Below are positions 8,698-17,370 of a stretch of DNA of 64,000 nt, piece after piece. The position numbers and the translations under genes were made by a program. Source of the DNA: G963678255 sp963678255. GTDB taxonomy: Bacteria > Cloacimonadota > Cloacimonadia > Cloacimonadales > WRIO01. Position 1 is the first letter of the stretch. Every line of letters begins with the position of its first letter. Under the pieces are notes generated by a model. That model was given only the letters and a program-made list of their open reading frames with translations, did no database searches and was not told the DNA's origin. The DNA lies in the NCBI GenBank assembly GCA_963678255.2, contig CAXXTW010000002.1, positions 1,426,001 to 1,490,000 on the forward strand. Reading direction: 5' to 3'.

Positions 8698-9729
8698 TCA
8701 AATTCCCAAATCAAATGACCATGTAAAATTCCCGAATACCTGAGTCTTACTAAAATCTTTTGCGTCATCTAAATTCACATTATCTGAATGCACTTTACGA
8801 ATGTCTTGAACTAAGTCAAGCTTAAAATTTAGATTTTTTGCAATAAATATCTCTGTTCCCAAATCTATGGAAATTTTATGATCGACTCGACCAGAATGTA
8901 TAGGATCTGTTTGAAGATCTAAATCTGTTTGATAATAATCCGATCTGTATATCACGCCTAAAAAAGGTTTGTAATCAAAATTTGTCGTATAAACCTTTTT
9001 CATAGTGTACTTCATTTCGAAGATGTTACTGTTATAAGAGCTGTTTTTGTCATTGTCTATGATTGCCTGCATGATTGAATTGTCTGATTCATTCATATAA
9101 TGACGATAATAATAAAAACCTTGAATATCTCCATACTTGCCTTCATATTTGCATCCAAAACCAATTGTTAATGCATTTGCATCGGATTCTGTAAAATGCT
9201 TATTATAATAATAATTCTCATATTTTGTATAAAATATTGGTATGATTTTCTTCATAAACTCGTATGAAACTGAAATCTTATAAAGATTCTTCTCATATGT
9301 GTACTTTTCATCTTCCTTGCTTCCATCGCTATCCATATATTCGCGAACATAGTTCTTTGGATAATATCCATAACGAAAATCAGTTTGTATATCTTTGTAA
9401 CGACTATTAATCCCACCAATTACATTAAAAGTATTCTTATCAGGATTATTTAAACAAAGAGTTTGAACCATCTTTAGCGAAGGAGTATATCGAAAATCCT
9501 TGGTTCTTTTCGTCCGAACAATGCCTAATCCTAATTTTTGAATAAAATCATCGGAGGTTTCAATATATTGAAAATCTTTTCCTTCATCAAAACTCTCTTG
9601 ATCTGATTCTGATAACTCATAAATATTACTCGTATAACCTAATCCATATTTTACATCAACCCGTGTTTGAGCCATTAAAGGGACACTTAAAACTACTATT
9701 AAACCAATGATTAAATAAATATTTTTCAT
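8698..9729 (-). CDS. Predicted outer-membrane beta-barrel protein, PGA operon
   Basis: 343 residues beginning with a signal peptide (MKNIYLIIGLIVVLSVPLMA, cleavage before QTRVD). The mature part shows alternating aromatic/hydrophobic and polar residues (FRYGYYPKNYV, FYYYRHYMN, YEGKYGDIQGFYYYR) and ends in a strand rich in F, W and L, as expected of an outer-membrane barrel. ATG 9729 was chosen over an upstream in-frame start because it follows AAAGGTAG and begins the signal peptide. Its place downstream of pgsB, pgsC and pgsW suggests a role in passing poly-gamma-glutamate through the outer membrane or anchoring it; this is inference from context. No sequence-family name recognised. Confidence 0.7.
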   Translation of the reverse strand: MKNIYLIIGLIVVLSVPLMAQTRVDVKYGLGYTSNIYELSESDQESFDEGKDFQYIETSDDFIQKLGLGIVRTKRTKDFRYTPSLKMVQTLCLNNPDKNTFNVIGGINSRYKDIQTDFRYGYYPKNYVREYMDSDGSKEDEKYTYEKNLYKISVSYEFMKKIIPIFYTKYENYYYNKHFTESDANALTIGFGCKYEGKYGDIQGFYYYRHYMNESDNSIMQAIIDNDKNSSYNSNIFEMKYTMKKVYTTNFDYKPFLGVIYRSDYYQTDLDLQTDPIHSGRVDHKISIDLGTEIFIAKNLNFKLDLVQDIRKVHSDNVNLDDAKDFSKTQVFGNFTWSFDLGI

Positions 9730-9740
9730 AATACTACCTT

Positions 9741-10577
9741 TTACTCGGTCGTTAAATACCATCTGGTTAAAACCTCGTGATTAGATATAGTTTTAATTTC
9801 TATTTTATCATTCTTTTTAACTTGAGAGAGTAAATAGATTTTCCCAACAGAAACTTTTACTTCATTTACTTTGTAAAGACCTGATAATTTCTGTTTCATT
9901 TCTAATCTTTGTTTTAATTCTCCATTAACATAAATTTCAACTATACAGGGTTTTTTATTCGCTAAAGGTAAAAACCTGATTAATGCTTTAATCTTTCCAT
10001 TCTTAGGAGCTGTATAAACTATAGAAGAGGTTTTATCCCCGATAAAGTATTCTCTATTCGACTTAGTCGAGGCTAAATTTACTTTTCTTTTATATGTATT
10101 AGCTTTCAAAGTAATCTTAACAGGTTTGATTTCTTTGGTAATTTTTGCATAGGCTCTAAAATATGCCCATGGATTACGTGTAAACACTGTCATTTCTTTG
10201 GAACCTACAGGAACTTTTATATCTATCCCTTTATAATAATGGTATTGATTATCTGAATGTGTAAATGGAATATCATAATCCTTACTCTGTCCATCTATGC
10301 TTACTGTGACTTTTACTGTATCTGTTTTCTTTTTGCAAACTGTTTTCAGTATGAGGGTTTGCATCCCATTTATCGCTATAGGCATTTTTTCAAAGCGATT
10401 AGGTCTGTAATAAAAGTGTTTCTTCCCATCCTCTTGCTTGATTGCGTTCCTTGTCCAAAATTTTGTTACAGGTAAAGCTTTCCAGTTTACGATGGTCTTT
10501 GCAAAAAGTATAGGAGTTATTAATAACATTCCAATGATTAATAACAATTTTATTGATTTCTTCATTTGCTTGAGCAT
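9741..10577 (-). CDS. Secreted beta-rich protein of the PGA operon
   Basis: 279 residues with a signal peptide (KSIKLLLIIGMLLITPILFA) and a mature part of predicted beta strands. Two similar halves may be present: residues about 25-150 contain FYYRPNRFEKMPIAINGMQTLIL and about 165-279 contain YFIGDKTSSIVYTAPKNGKIKALIRF, suggesting tandem beta-sandwich domains. The ATG at 10577 is preceded by AGAGG and lies 17 nt after the pgsW stop; in-frame codons further upstream overlap pgsW and were rejected. The 3' end is 11 nt from the barrel gene. Probably a periplasmic polymer-handling or chaperone protein working with the barrel, inferred only from position. Family not recognised. Confidence 0.65.
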   Translation of the reverse strand: MLKQMKKSIKLLLIIGMLLITPILFAKTIVNWKALPVTKFWTRNAIKQEDGKKHFYYRPNRFEKMPIAINGMQTLILKTVCKKKTDTVKVTVSIDGQSKDYDIPFTHSDNQYHYYKGIDIKVPVGSKEMTVFTRNPWAYFRAYAKITKEIKPVKITLKANTYKRKVNLASTKSNREYFIGDKTSSIVYTAPKNGKIKALIRFLPLANKKPCIVEIYVNGELKQRLEMKQKLSGLYKVNEVKVSVGKIYLLSQVKKNDKIEIKTISNHEVLTRWYLTTE

Positions 10578-10593
10578 AAAAACCTCTTCTTTT

Positions 10594-11715
10594 TTATAAA
10601 TCTTCATCAGGATCAACAATGTTACTCATAAAATGTCTGTCATGACGATCAAAAATGATCACGGCAATAATGGCTGACATTAATATTATCCAACAGATTA
10701 TTGCTACAATCACATTGTTTACTTGTGAAGAAAAAATACTGCCAATTCCAGATTTAGGCATGGGAACTGGAGTCTGTGGCAACTTATACTCTTTAGCTAA
10801 TTTCATCACATTATATATATGAATCACAGGTATGTTCTTTTTAGCAAATAGCATGGCAATACCTGGTTCTTTAAATTCTTTATCAGCTAATTTGTGATTT
10901 ATTCCTGTTGGTATTATTTTTGCATTCACTACACTTCCTACATTACCAACTCCTGCACCAATATTTATAAAGGCTGAATACTTCTTTCCAGAAGGCAATT
11001 GAGTCTCATATGCATTGAGTCTTAGCTTGATGTTTTCTTCCATATTTTGACCTGATAATAACTGAACATTGTTGCGGATAATCGCTCTATTTAAATTATC
11101 TCGACCTTCAGGAGGTAAACCTCTACCAATATCATTTGTTCCACCTAAAGTTGCAAATTGAGATTTAAATGAAATTAAGTGATTATTATTAAGTGCATTT
11201 TCCATATCAACCCATGTAAACAATTCTCTGTTTGCACCATAGGTTGATGAACCAACAGATACAACAATTATCGGTTTAAGTTTTAATATTTCCATCGCTG
11301 AAAATAAAGCCAAATTAGCTCCAGGATTTGCGCCGGTTATTCCTACTGCAACATAATCACCTTCTTTTAAATTACTCCGTTTTAATAAATCTACCATGAC
11401 TGCTGAGTAATTTGGATTAAGAGTGACTAATCTCTCCGATAATGATCCTCGACTTGTTGTTATTGTGGAAACACTGCTTCCCATTAGACCTGTCTCATTG
11501 GGATCATTCATCCGATCAATATTATATCCTAATGTTAAAACTTCATTCTTCAATAAATCCATTGAACGTTCCATTAGTTTTGAAGATTCAACTTTCTCAT
11601 TATACCATGGAGCTTGAATAGTTTTGTAACTAGTTTGTGCAATATAGTATGTCACTAGACTTAATAAACAAAGTCCTATTAGTGACCAATTATTCTTTAG
11701 TGATGGCTTATACAT
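10594..11715 (-). CDS. pgsW: Poly-gamma-glutamate system protein PgsW
   Basis: 373 residues matching the poly-gamma-glutamate system protein found beside CapB/CapC in many non-Bacillus capsule loci. An N-terminal membrane helix (about 10-28) is followed by a large extracytoplasmic domain with GDYVAVGITGANPGANLAL, VVSVGSSTYGAN, and INIGAGVGNVGS segments, and a C-terminal helix (about 333-355) before a short charged tail. The biochemical role is not established. GGAGGTGA precedes the start, which overlaps the pgsC stop by 8 nt. The gene order B-C-W without a capA-type metallophosphatase gene indicates the non-Bacillus version of the polymer machine. Confidence 0.85.
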   Translation of the reverse strand: MYKPSLKNNWSLIGLCLLSLVTYYIAQTSYKTIQAPWYNEKVESSKLMERSMDLLKNEVLTLGYNIDRMNDPNETGLMGSSVSTITTSRGSLSERLVTLNPNYSAVMVDLLKRSNLKEGDYVAVGITGANPGANLALFSAMEILKLKPIIVVSVGSSTYGANRELFTWVDMENALNNNHLISFKSQFATLGGTNDIGRGLPPEGRDNLNRAIIRNNVQLLSGQNMEENIKLRLNAYETQLPSGKKYSAFINIGAGVGNVGSVVNAKIIPTGINHKLADKEFKEPGIAMLFAKKNIPVIHIYNVMKLAKEYKLPQTPVPMPKSGIGSIFSSQVNNVIVAIICWIILMSAIIAVIIFDRHDRHFMSNIVDPDEDL

Positions 11716-12163
11716 TAAACGTCACCTCCCCACCGGATATTATTATTAAGGTTAAACGTACAACAACTGCTGCAATTAACATCACTGTCATTGTTTTAAT
11801 AAATCCCTGTCTTTCAAACCAATTTGCAATCAGACCAGGAATGATATATCCAATAGATTGAAGTTTTAAATCTAAGATGGATGCATTTAAAAATAATATG
11901 TTACGCGTTGCCCAACCTAATATGAAACCAATTAAAATACTCAAAACCATACGTCTTTTACCAAATAAAAGAGTAAAAGACCCAATAATACGAATGATTC
12001 CCCATGTTAATAAACTGACCATTATAGTTCCGATTATATGGGATGGCTTATCTAAATACATTGCTATGTATCCAGGTACAACTATACCACCTGCGGAAGC
12101 TCCTAACAATTCAGAAAAAACTAAACTGAGAATGACACCTAAGCCTACAGCAGCTTCAATCAC
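11708..12163 (-). CDS. pgsC: Poly-gamma-glutamate biosynthesis membrane protein PgsC/CapC
   Basis: A 151-residue membrane protein with about four to five helices, carrying FSELLGASAGGIVVPGYIAMYLDKP near the N-terminus, the hallmark of the CapC/PgsC family. CapC works with CapB in the membrane to make and translocate poly-gamma-glutamate. The start codon is GTG at 12163, supported by AAGGAGGAG upstream and by the family N-terminus beginning there. It is 10 nt downstream of pgsB and overlaps pgsW. Confidence 0.9.
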   Translation of the reverse strand: MIEAAVGLGVILSLVFSELLGASAGGIVVPGYIAMYLDKPSHIIGTIMVSLLTWGIIRIIGSFTLLFGKRRMVLSILIGFILGWATRNILFLNASILDLKLQSIGYIIPGLIANWFERQGFIKTMTVMLIAAVVVRLTLIIISGGEVTFNV

Positions 12164-12173
12164 TGACTCCTCC

Positions 12174-13352
12174 TTAAACTGTTAACATTGATTTATCTTT
12201 AAAATATTTTACTATATGGGCACCATATTTATTCTTACCCGCTATATTACCTATACCGATTATATGACTCTCTCTTTTCGTCAACTCAAAGATTTTATTA
12301 AAAACTAATTGAGGATCTATTTCTCCAATTGAGATAACTTTTGATTTTGGCAAATTCATTGACAGGGCATATGAAAATACTTTCTCTGGGATCTCTCCTG
12401 TTAATAAAACATAGTCATAATCTATGTTTAAACAAATATCTATCAATTGTTGTGATCTAAAATAACGATCAGCTCTGCTATTAAGAACGACCATCTTTAC
12501 TGCACCTTCATTTAAATTCGCAGTAACTAAATTGTATATAAACTCTGTTGATGATGGGTCATTTGCAGCAAAAACATTGTAGAATACTATTTTTTTGCCT
12601 TTTTCTTCTACTGTATATTTTTTTAATGCACCTGGATCTGGATTTGATATTTGCATACCTTTTAAAGCTACACTGCGCTTAACTCCTGCCTTTTCACAAA
12701 CTGATAATGCTAATTGTACGTTTTCTTTGTGTTCTATATATGAAAAATCCTGCATTTCCTGATCTGTTACATCAACTGGTCTGATCTTATGTATCTCCGT
12801 GTTTCTTGCCTTAGCAACTTTCTTCATCAAACTGTATTGATCCTCTTCTGCTGTATAACATACCCCATGATTTGGTATAGTGTTTGTTAAACACATGGTT
12901 ACACTCTGTACTGTTGATCCCATTAAATCTAAATGATCTGGACGTGCATTTGTTATCACACCAATGGTAGATTTTACAAACTTTCTTTCAGTAATCCATT
13001 GATAAGCAGGATTAACGGCCATACATTCTATGACAATCGCTTGAGGCTTCTCGGATGCTGCATAACGAAAGATGTACTTTTGCTCAATAATATTGGCTCC
13101 AAATAATCTCACTATTGAAGCTTCTTGACCATCAGACAATAAAACTCGTGGCAAGGTTCCTGTTGTCTTCCCTATTGTCTTGATATTGCCCGCTCTTAAT
13201 CCTGAGGCGATCAATCTTGTTACACTTGATTTCCCTCTCGTTCCATTAACATGAATTCTGATCGGTATTGATTTTACATTCCTTGAGTGCCGTAAATACT
13301 CAATTATCCAGTTCACGATCAGCACAACCGTAGCGATTATTAATACACTCAT
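12174..13352 (-). CDS. pgsB: Poly-gamma-glutamate synthase PgsB/CapB
   Basis: 392 residues, a Mur-ligase-like ATP-dependent amide ligase that polymerises glutamate through gamma linkages. An N-terminal membrane anchor (about 2-20) is followed by the ATP-binding loop VNGTRGKSS (36-43), IVIECMAVNP near residue 110 and ITNARPDHLDLMG, typical of CapB. It is the first gene of a six-gene minus-strand operon (pgsB, pgsC, pgsW, two envelope genes, acidic protein). AAGGA lies upstream of the ATG. The 147 bp to the divergent gene at 13500 must hold both promoters. The product would be a surface polymer or compatible-solute-like capsule. Confidence 0.93.
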   Translation of the reverse strand: MSVLIIATVVLIVNWIIEYLRHSRNVKSIPIRIHVNGTRGKSSVTRLIASGLRAGNIKTIGKTTGTLPRVLLSDGQEASIVRLFGANIIEQKYIFRYAASEKPQAIVIECMAVNPAYQWITERKFVKSTIGVITNARPDHLDLMGSTVQSVTMCLTNTIPNHGVCYTAEEDQYSLMKKVAKARNTEIHKIRPVDVTDQEMQDFSYIEHKENVQLALSVCEKAGVKRSVALKGMQISNPDPGALKKYTVEEKGKKIVFYNVFAANDPSSTEFIYNLVTANLNEGAVKMVVLNSRADRYFRSQQLIDICLNIDYDYVLLTGEIPEKVFSYALSMNLPKSKVISIGEIDPQLVFNKIFELTKRESHIIGIGNIAGKNKYGAHIVKYFKDKSMLTV

Positions 13353-13451
13353 CCTTATTCCTTATACTTTTTTTCTAATTAATTTGCAATTATTATTCCA
13401 TTTAAATATTTTTACAAAAAGACTTGCCTTTTTCCCCCATTTTTTTTTATT

Positions 13452-13480
13452 TTGACTTATATCTTAATATTAAGATAAAT
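13452..13480 (+). promoter_or_regulatory. Promoter with perfect 18-bp palindrome in its spacer
   Basis: TTGACT (13452-13457) and ATAAAT (13475-13480) are 17 bp apart. Nearly the whole spacer is the perfect palindrome TATCTTAATATTAAGATA (13460-13477), which looks like an operator for a dimeric repressor of the gene at 13500 and possibly the divergent pgsB operon. The promoter reading fits spacing; repressor identity is unknown. Confidence 0.45.
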
Positions 13481-13499
13481 GATATTTGTGAGTTGTTGA

Positions 13500-14201
13500 A
13501 TGAATTTCCTTAATAAATTATCTTGCTTTCTTTGCATGTCTTTAATGTTTTCAACACTATTTTGCCTCCCAAAGTCCAATAATTCTCTCCAAAGCAAATA
13601 TAAATCTACCTATAAAAACCTTAAACAAAACTTTCCTGGTTACCAAATTAAGCAACAAAACAATCTTTTTTTTCTTTCTGCTCCACATTATAATGGTTTT
13701 TCTGCTGACTTGATTTTCAACTTCAAAAACAATAACTTAAACTATCTTTATTCTTATAATGTAATCAACAATTCTTTTATATTGACAACAAAAGATACGC
13801 TTCGTATTAAAAACGTTGATTCTTCTGAAATTGATTCTATCTCTGAATCTCTAATTGAAACTCTATACTCAATCAGATTATTAAACGCTAAAAATGAAAA
13901 ATTTCTTTCTCTTAACGACAATATTCCAACATACTTAATTGTTTATGATTCTGACGGGAAAAAACTGATAAATTTCTCTTCTTTTAAACATCTGTTAACC
14001 GATTTAAAAAACAAGTGGAAAGGGACTACTGTCTATTTTAGATTTAATGAAGTAAAAAAAGTTAACAATCATCTTGAGTTTAATGCTTTTCTTATTTCCA
14101 AAAATAATCTTTCTGAAGAAACTGCTGAAATAAAAGCTCATTATAACCTCGATTATAAATTAGACCTTATTACCATTTTTCTTTATAAACAAAAAAACTA
14201 A
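13500..14201 (+). CDS. Secreted protein of unknown function
   Basis: 233 residues with an N-terminal signal peptide (NKLSCFLCMSLMFSTLFC). No lipobox is convincing because Phe precedes the cysteine. The mature part is rich in Asn, Lys, Ser and Tyr with no recognised motif; it contains repeated short beta-like stretches (TYLIVYDSDGKKLINFSS). It is transcribed away from the pgs operon and is 18 nt upstream of rfbB, so it may share its transcript. GTGAG upstream of the ATG is a weak ribosome-binding site. Function not assigned. Confidence 0.6.
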   Translation: MNFLNKLSCFLCMSLMFSTLFCLPKSNNSLQSKYKSTYKNLKQNFPGYQIKQQNNLFFLSAPHYNGFSADLIFNFKNNNLNYLYSYNVINNSFILTTKDTLRIKNVDSSEIDSISESLIETLYSIRLLNAKNEKFLSLNDNIPTYLIVYDSDGKKLINFSSFKHLLTDLKNKWKGTTVYFRFNEVKKVNNHLEFNAFLISKNNLSEETAEIKAHYNLDYKLDLITIFLYKQKN

Positions 14202-14219
14202 ATTAACACGGAGTATTCT

Positions 14220-15284
14220 ATGAAAAGAACATTCAAAAACATTATGGTCACTGGTGGATGTGGCTTTATTGGTGCAAATTTTATCCACTATTTATTGGAT
14301 GAATTAAAATTTGAGGGTAACATTATCAATGTTGATAAACTTACCTACGCAGGAAATCCAGAAAATCTGCCTGATTTTCAAACTAAATTTAACAATTACT
14401 TTTTCTATGCTGAAGATATTTGCAATTTTGAAAATATTTCTGCAATATTCTTAAAACATGATATTGATTGTATAATTCATTTTGCTGCTGAATCTCATGT
14501 CGACAGATCTATTTGTGGACCAAAAGAATTTATTGAAACAAATATTATTGGCACATTTAATCTACTTGAAATTGCTAGAAAAAATTGGATCGATAGAAAG
14601 GACGTTCTTTTCCATCATATTTCCACCGATGAAGTTTATGGTAGTCTTGGAGATTCTGGTTATTTCTTCGAAACTACACCGTATGATCCCAGAAGCCCTT
14701 ATTCAGCCTCAAAAGCATCTTCTGATCACCTTGTCTCTGCTTATCATCATACCTATGATCTACCAATTACCATGTCTAATTGCTCTAATAATTATGGACC
14801 TCTTCAATTCCCTGAAAAACTAATTCCTCTTATGATTCTTAATATCACACAGAAAAAAGCATTACCAATTTATGGTGATGGTAAAAATGTCAGAGATTGG
14901 CTTTATGTAAAAGATCATTGCTCTGGTATTTGGGCTATTGTTGAAAAAGGAACAATTGGTGAAACTTATAATATTGGCGGTGAAAACGAATGGGAAAATA
15001 TTAAACTTGTTTTAGCTCTATGTGATATTATGAATAAAATATCACCTTCTGAAAAGCCTTATCAAGAGCTTCTAACCTATGTTAAAGATAGACCAGGACA
15101 TGATCATCGTTATGCTATTAATTGTGATAAAATTAAAAATGAGTTAGGTTGGAAACAATCTGTGACTTTTGAACAAGGTTTAGAATATACTGTAGCTTGG
15201 TATATGGAAAACACTGCATGGATAAACAATATCTTGTCTGGTGAATACAAAAATTGGATTAATAAAAACTACAAAGAACGCTAA
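14220..15284 (+). CDS. rfbB: dTDP-glucose 4,6-dehydratase
   Basis: 354 residues, an extended short-chain dehydrogenase that converts dTDP-glucose to the 4-keto-6-deoxy sugar, the second step to dTDP-rhamnose and related sugars for surface glycans. Seen: TGGCGFIGANF (NAD-binding Gly motif, residues 11-20), HFAAESHVDRS, STDEVYG with the catalytic Thr-Asp-Glu, YSASKASSDH (Tyr and Lys of YxxxK), and NCSNNYGPLQFPEKLIP. CGGAG precedes the ATG. No rfbA, C or D gene is nearby, so the rest of the pathway is elsewhere. The stop abuts the stop of the convergent small gene at 15285. Confidence 0.95.
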   Translation: MKRTFKNIMVTGGCGFIGANFIHYLLDELKFEGNIINVDKLTYAGNPENLPDFQTKFNNYFFYAEDICNFENISAIFLKHDIDCIIHFAAESHVDRSICGPKEFIETNIIGTFNLLEIARKNWIDRKDVLFHHISTDEVYGSLGDSGYFFETTPYDPRSPYSASKASSDHLVSAYHHTYDLPITMSNCSNNYGPLQFPEKLIPLMILNITQKKALPIYGDGKNVRDWLYVKDHCSGIWAIVEKGTIGETYNIGGENEWENIKLVLALCDIMNKISPSEKPYQELLTYVKDRPGHDHRYAINCDKIKNELGWKQSVTFEQGLEYTVAWYMENTAWINNILSGEYKNWINKNYKER

Positions 15285-15482
15285 TTACTTCTTTTCCGGG
15301 ATTTGTTTTGAAGACTCTGTTTCTTTTGAAAAATCTTCATTGGTTTCAGAACAAATCTCGGCTATTTCTTCTAATATTGAATCTAAATGACTAACTTTTT
15401 GAGGTATATTTACCGGATTTAATAGATTGTTTAACAGATTAGGTTTTTCATTCTTTATACTTACTTTTTCTTTCACTGCCAT
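15285..15482 (-). CDS. Small charged hypothetical protein downstream of atpC
   Basis: 65 residues, rich in Glu, Lys and Ser, predicted mostly helical or disordered, with no signal peptide. AAGGAAG precedes the ATG with about 9 nt spacing. It lies beyond the terminator of the atp operon and shares codon style with neighbours, but there is no family evidence. It could be a readthrough-expressed gene or not a gene at all. Confidence 0.45.
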   Translation of the reverse strand: MAVKEKVSIKNEKPNLLNNLLNPVNIPQKVSHLDSILEEIAEICSETNEDFSKETESSKQIPEKK

Positions 15483-15500
15483 CTAGTGTTCTTCCTTTTT

Positions 15501-15538
15501 TAATAAAAAATAGAAAGACGCTCTAGCGTCTTTCTATT
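15501..15538 (-). terminator. Terminator of the atp operon
   Basis: A 13-bp perfect stem AATAGAAAGACGC (15509-15521) with its complement (15526-15538) around a TCTA loop; on the minus strand it is followed by a TTTTTTATTA tract. The stem overlaps the atpC stop codon. Confidence 0.9.
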
Positions 15539-15932
15539 ATGAATTGATATGAATTCGAGCTATTGCTCGATGTAAAGCTATACTGGCTCTTCTGTAATCA
15601 ATATCCTTATCACCCGAGTAAATCCTTTTCTCTGCTCGTTCTTTTGCAGCTTCTGCTCGAGCAAGATCAATTTCATTTTTTGTTTCAACTCTTTCTGAAA
15701 TGATAATGATATGATTTCCTTCTACCGTTACAAACCCATCATGTATGGCAAATTTTACTAATTGACCTTCTTTAGTTATCAATAATACACCTGGTCTAAC
15801 CTTTGTGATAAATGGAGTATGATCTGGTAAAACTTCAAAATCACCTTCTGAACCTGGTATGATGACTGAATCAATCATCGCATCTAGTTTTTTGCCTCTC
15901 GGCTGAATGATCTCAATATGGATTTTATCCAT
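15537..15932 (-). CDS. atpC: F-type ATP synthase epsilon subunit
   Basis: 131 residues, the central-stalk epsilon subunit that links gamma to the c-ring and can inhibit hydrolysis. The N-terminal beta-sandwich has GSEGDFEVLPDHTPFITKVRPG, characteristic of the family, followed by the two-helix C-terminal part (LARAEAAKERAEKRI). It is the last gene of the long atp operon, 13 nt after atpD. Confidence 0.95.
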   Translation of the reverse strand: MDKIHIEIIQPRGKKLDAMIDSVIIPGSEGDFEVLPDHTPFITKVRPGVLLITKEGQLVKFAIHDGFVTVEGNHIIIISERVETKNEIDLARAEAAKERAEKRIYSGDKDIDYRRASIALHRAIARIHINS

Positions 15933-15945
15933 TGTTATATCCTGT

Positions 15946-17340
15946 TCATTTGGTTAACTTCATTTTTTTTGCTTCTGCCTGTTCAAGCTTACCTACATAA
16001 AGAAAAGCTTGCTCTGGCCAATCATCACAATAGCCTTCTATGATTGCTTTGAATCCCGATATTGTATCTTTTAATGAAACGTATTCTCCCGGTTGGTTTG
16101 TAAAGGCTTCTGCAACAAAGAATGGTTGTGAGAAAAATCTCTCAAGCTTACGAGCTCTGTTTACAACTAATTTATCTTCATCTGATAATTCATCCATACC
16201 CAATATTGCTATAATATCCTGTAAATCTTTATATTTTTGGATAATTCTCTGAGTTTCTCGAGCTACTTGATAATGCTCATCTCCAACTATTTTTGGATCC
16301 AATATACGACTAGTTGACATTAAAGGATCTACCGCAGGATAAATACCTAATTCAACTATTCTTCTAGATAACTGAGTTGAAGCATCAAGATGTGAGAAGG
16401 TTGTAGCTGGGGCTGGATCTGTAAAGTCATCAGCAGGTACATAAATCGCCTGAACTGATGTTATAGAACCATTGGTTGTAGATGTGATTCTCTCTTGTAA
16501 CTCACCCATTTCTGTTGCTAAAGTAGGTTGATAACCAACTGCTGATGGCATACGACCTAATAGAGCAGAAACTTCGCTACCTGCCTGTGTAAAACGGAAA
16601 ATATTATCAATAAACAATAACACATCTTTCTTGGCAACATCTCTAAAGTATTCTGCAACTGTCAAACCTGTCAAACCAACACGCATACGTGCTCCCGGTG
16701 GTTCATTCATCTGACCAAAAATCATTGCGGTGTTCGCTATAACTCCCGATTCTTTCATCTCTATCCAAAGATCATTTCCTTCACGTGTTCTTTCTCCAAC
16801 TCCACAAAAGACTGAAAATCCACCATGCTCACTCGAGACATTTCGTATCAATTCTTGAATTAACACGGTCTTGCCTACACCTGCGCCACCAAATAAGCCT
16901 GTCTTTCCACCCTTTAAATAAGGTTCAATTAAATCTATAACCTTAATACCAGTCTCTAGGATGGCTTCTTGAGTATCTAGATCTTCAAAGGAAGGTGCCT
17001 GACGATGTATCGGATATCTTACCTCTGTTTTTATCGGACCTTGCTCATCAACAGGTTCTCCTACTACATTCATTATTCTACCTAAAACATTGTCACCAAC
17101 TGGGATGGTGATTGGATTTCCGGTATCTGTTATCTCTGTGCCACGAACTAAACCATCCGTAGATTCCATTGCCACAGCTCGAACAATATTTTCTCCTAAA
17201 TGCATCTGTACTTCCAAAATTAGAAGTGATCCATCAGAACGCGTTATCGTTAATGCATTATATATTGCAGGAATCTTACCTTCCTGAAACTCTGCATCAA
17301 TGACAGGGCCAATAACTTGAACGACTTTTCCTTTTGTCAT
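15946..17340 (-). CDS. atpD: F-type ATP synthase beta subunit
   Basis: 464 residues, the catalytic F1 subunit. The P-loop GGAGVGKT is at 151-158, followed by catalytic GVGERTREGNDLW (with the family glutamate), the Walker B region DVLLFIDNIFRFTQAGSEVSALLGRMPSAVGYQPTL in shorter overlapping motifs, and DELSDEDK near the C-terminus. Length and motifs are standard. A 30-nt gap follows atpG. Confidence 0.98.
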   Translation of the reverse strand: MTKGKVVQVIGPVIDAEFQEGKIPAIYNALTITRSDGSLLILEVQMHLGENIVRAVAMESTDGLVRGTEITDTGNPITIPVGDNVLGRIMNVVGEPVDEQGPIKTEVRYPIHRQAPSFEDLDTQEAILETGIKVIDLIEPYLKGGKTGLFGGAGVGKTVLIQELIRNVSSEHGGFSVFCGVGERTREGNDLWIEMKESGVIANTAMIFGQMNEPPGARMRVGLTGLTVAEYFRDVAKKDVLLFIDNIFRFTQAGSEVSALLGRMPSAVGYQPTLATEMGELQERITSTTNGSITSVQAIYVPADDFTDPAPATTFSHLDASTQLSRRIVELGIYPAVDPLMSTSRILDPKIVGDEHYQVARETQRIIQKYKDLQDIIAILGMDELSDEDKLVVNRARKLERFFSQPFFVAEAFTNQPGEYVSLKDTISGFKAIIEGYCDDWPEQAFLYVGKLEQAEAKKMKLTK

Positions 17341-17370
17341 ATCACCCTCTTGAATATATTTACATTTTAA

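Noticed and set aside
13542..13562. Lipoprotein signal in the secreted protein at 13500
   Set aside because: The residue before the cysteine is Phe; a standard signal peptide fits better.
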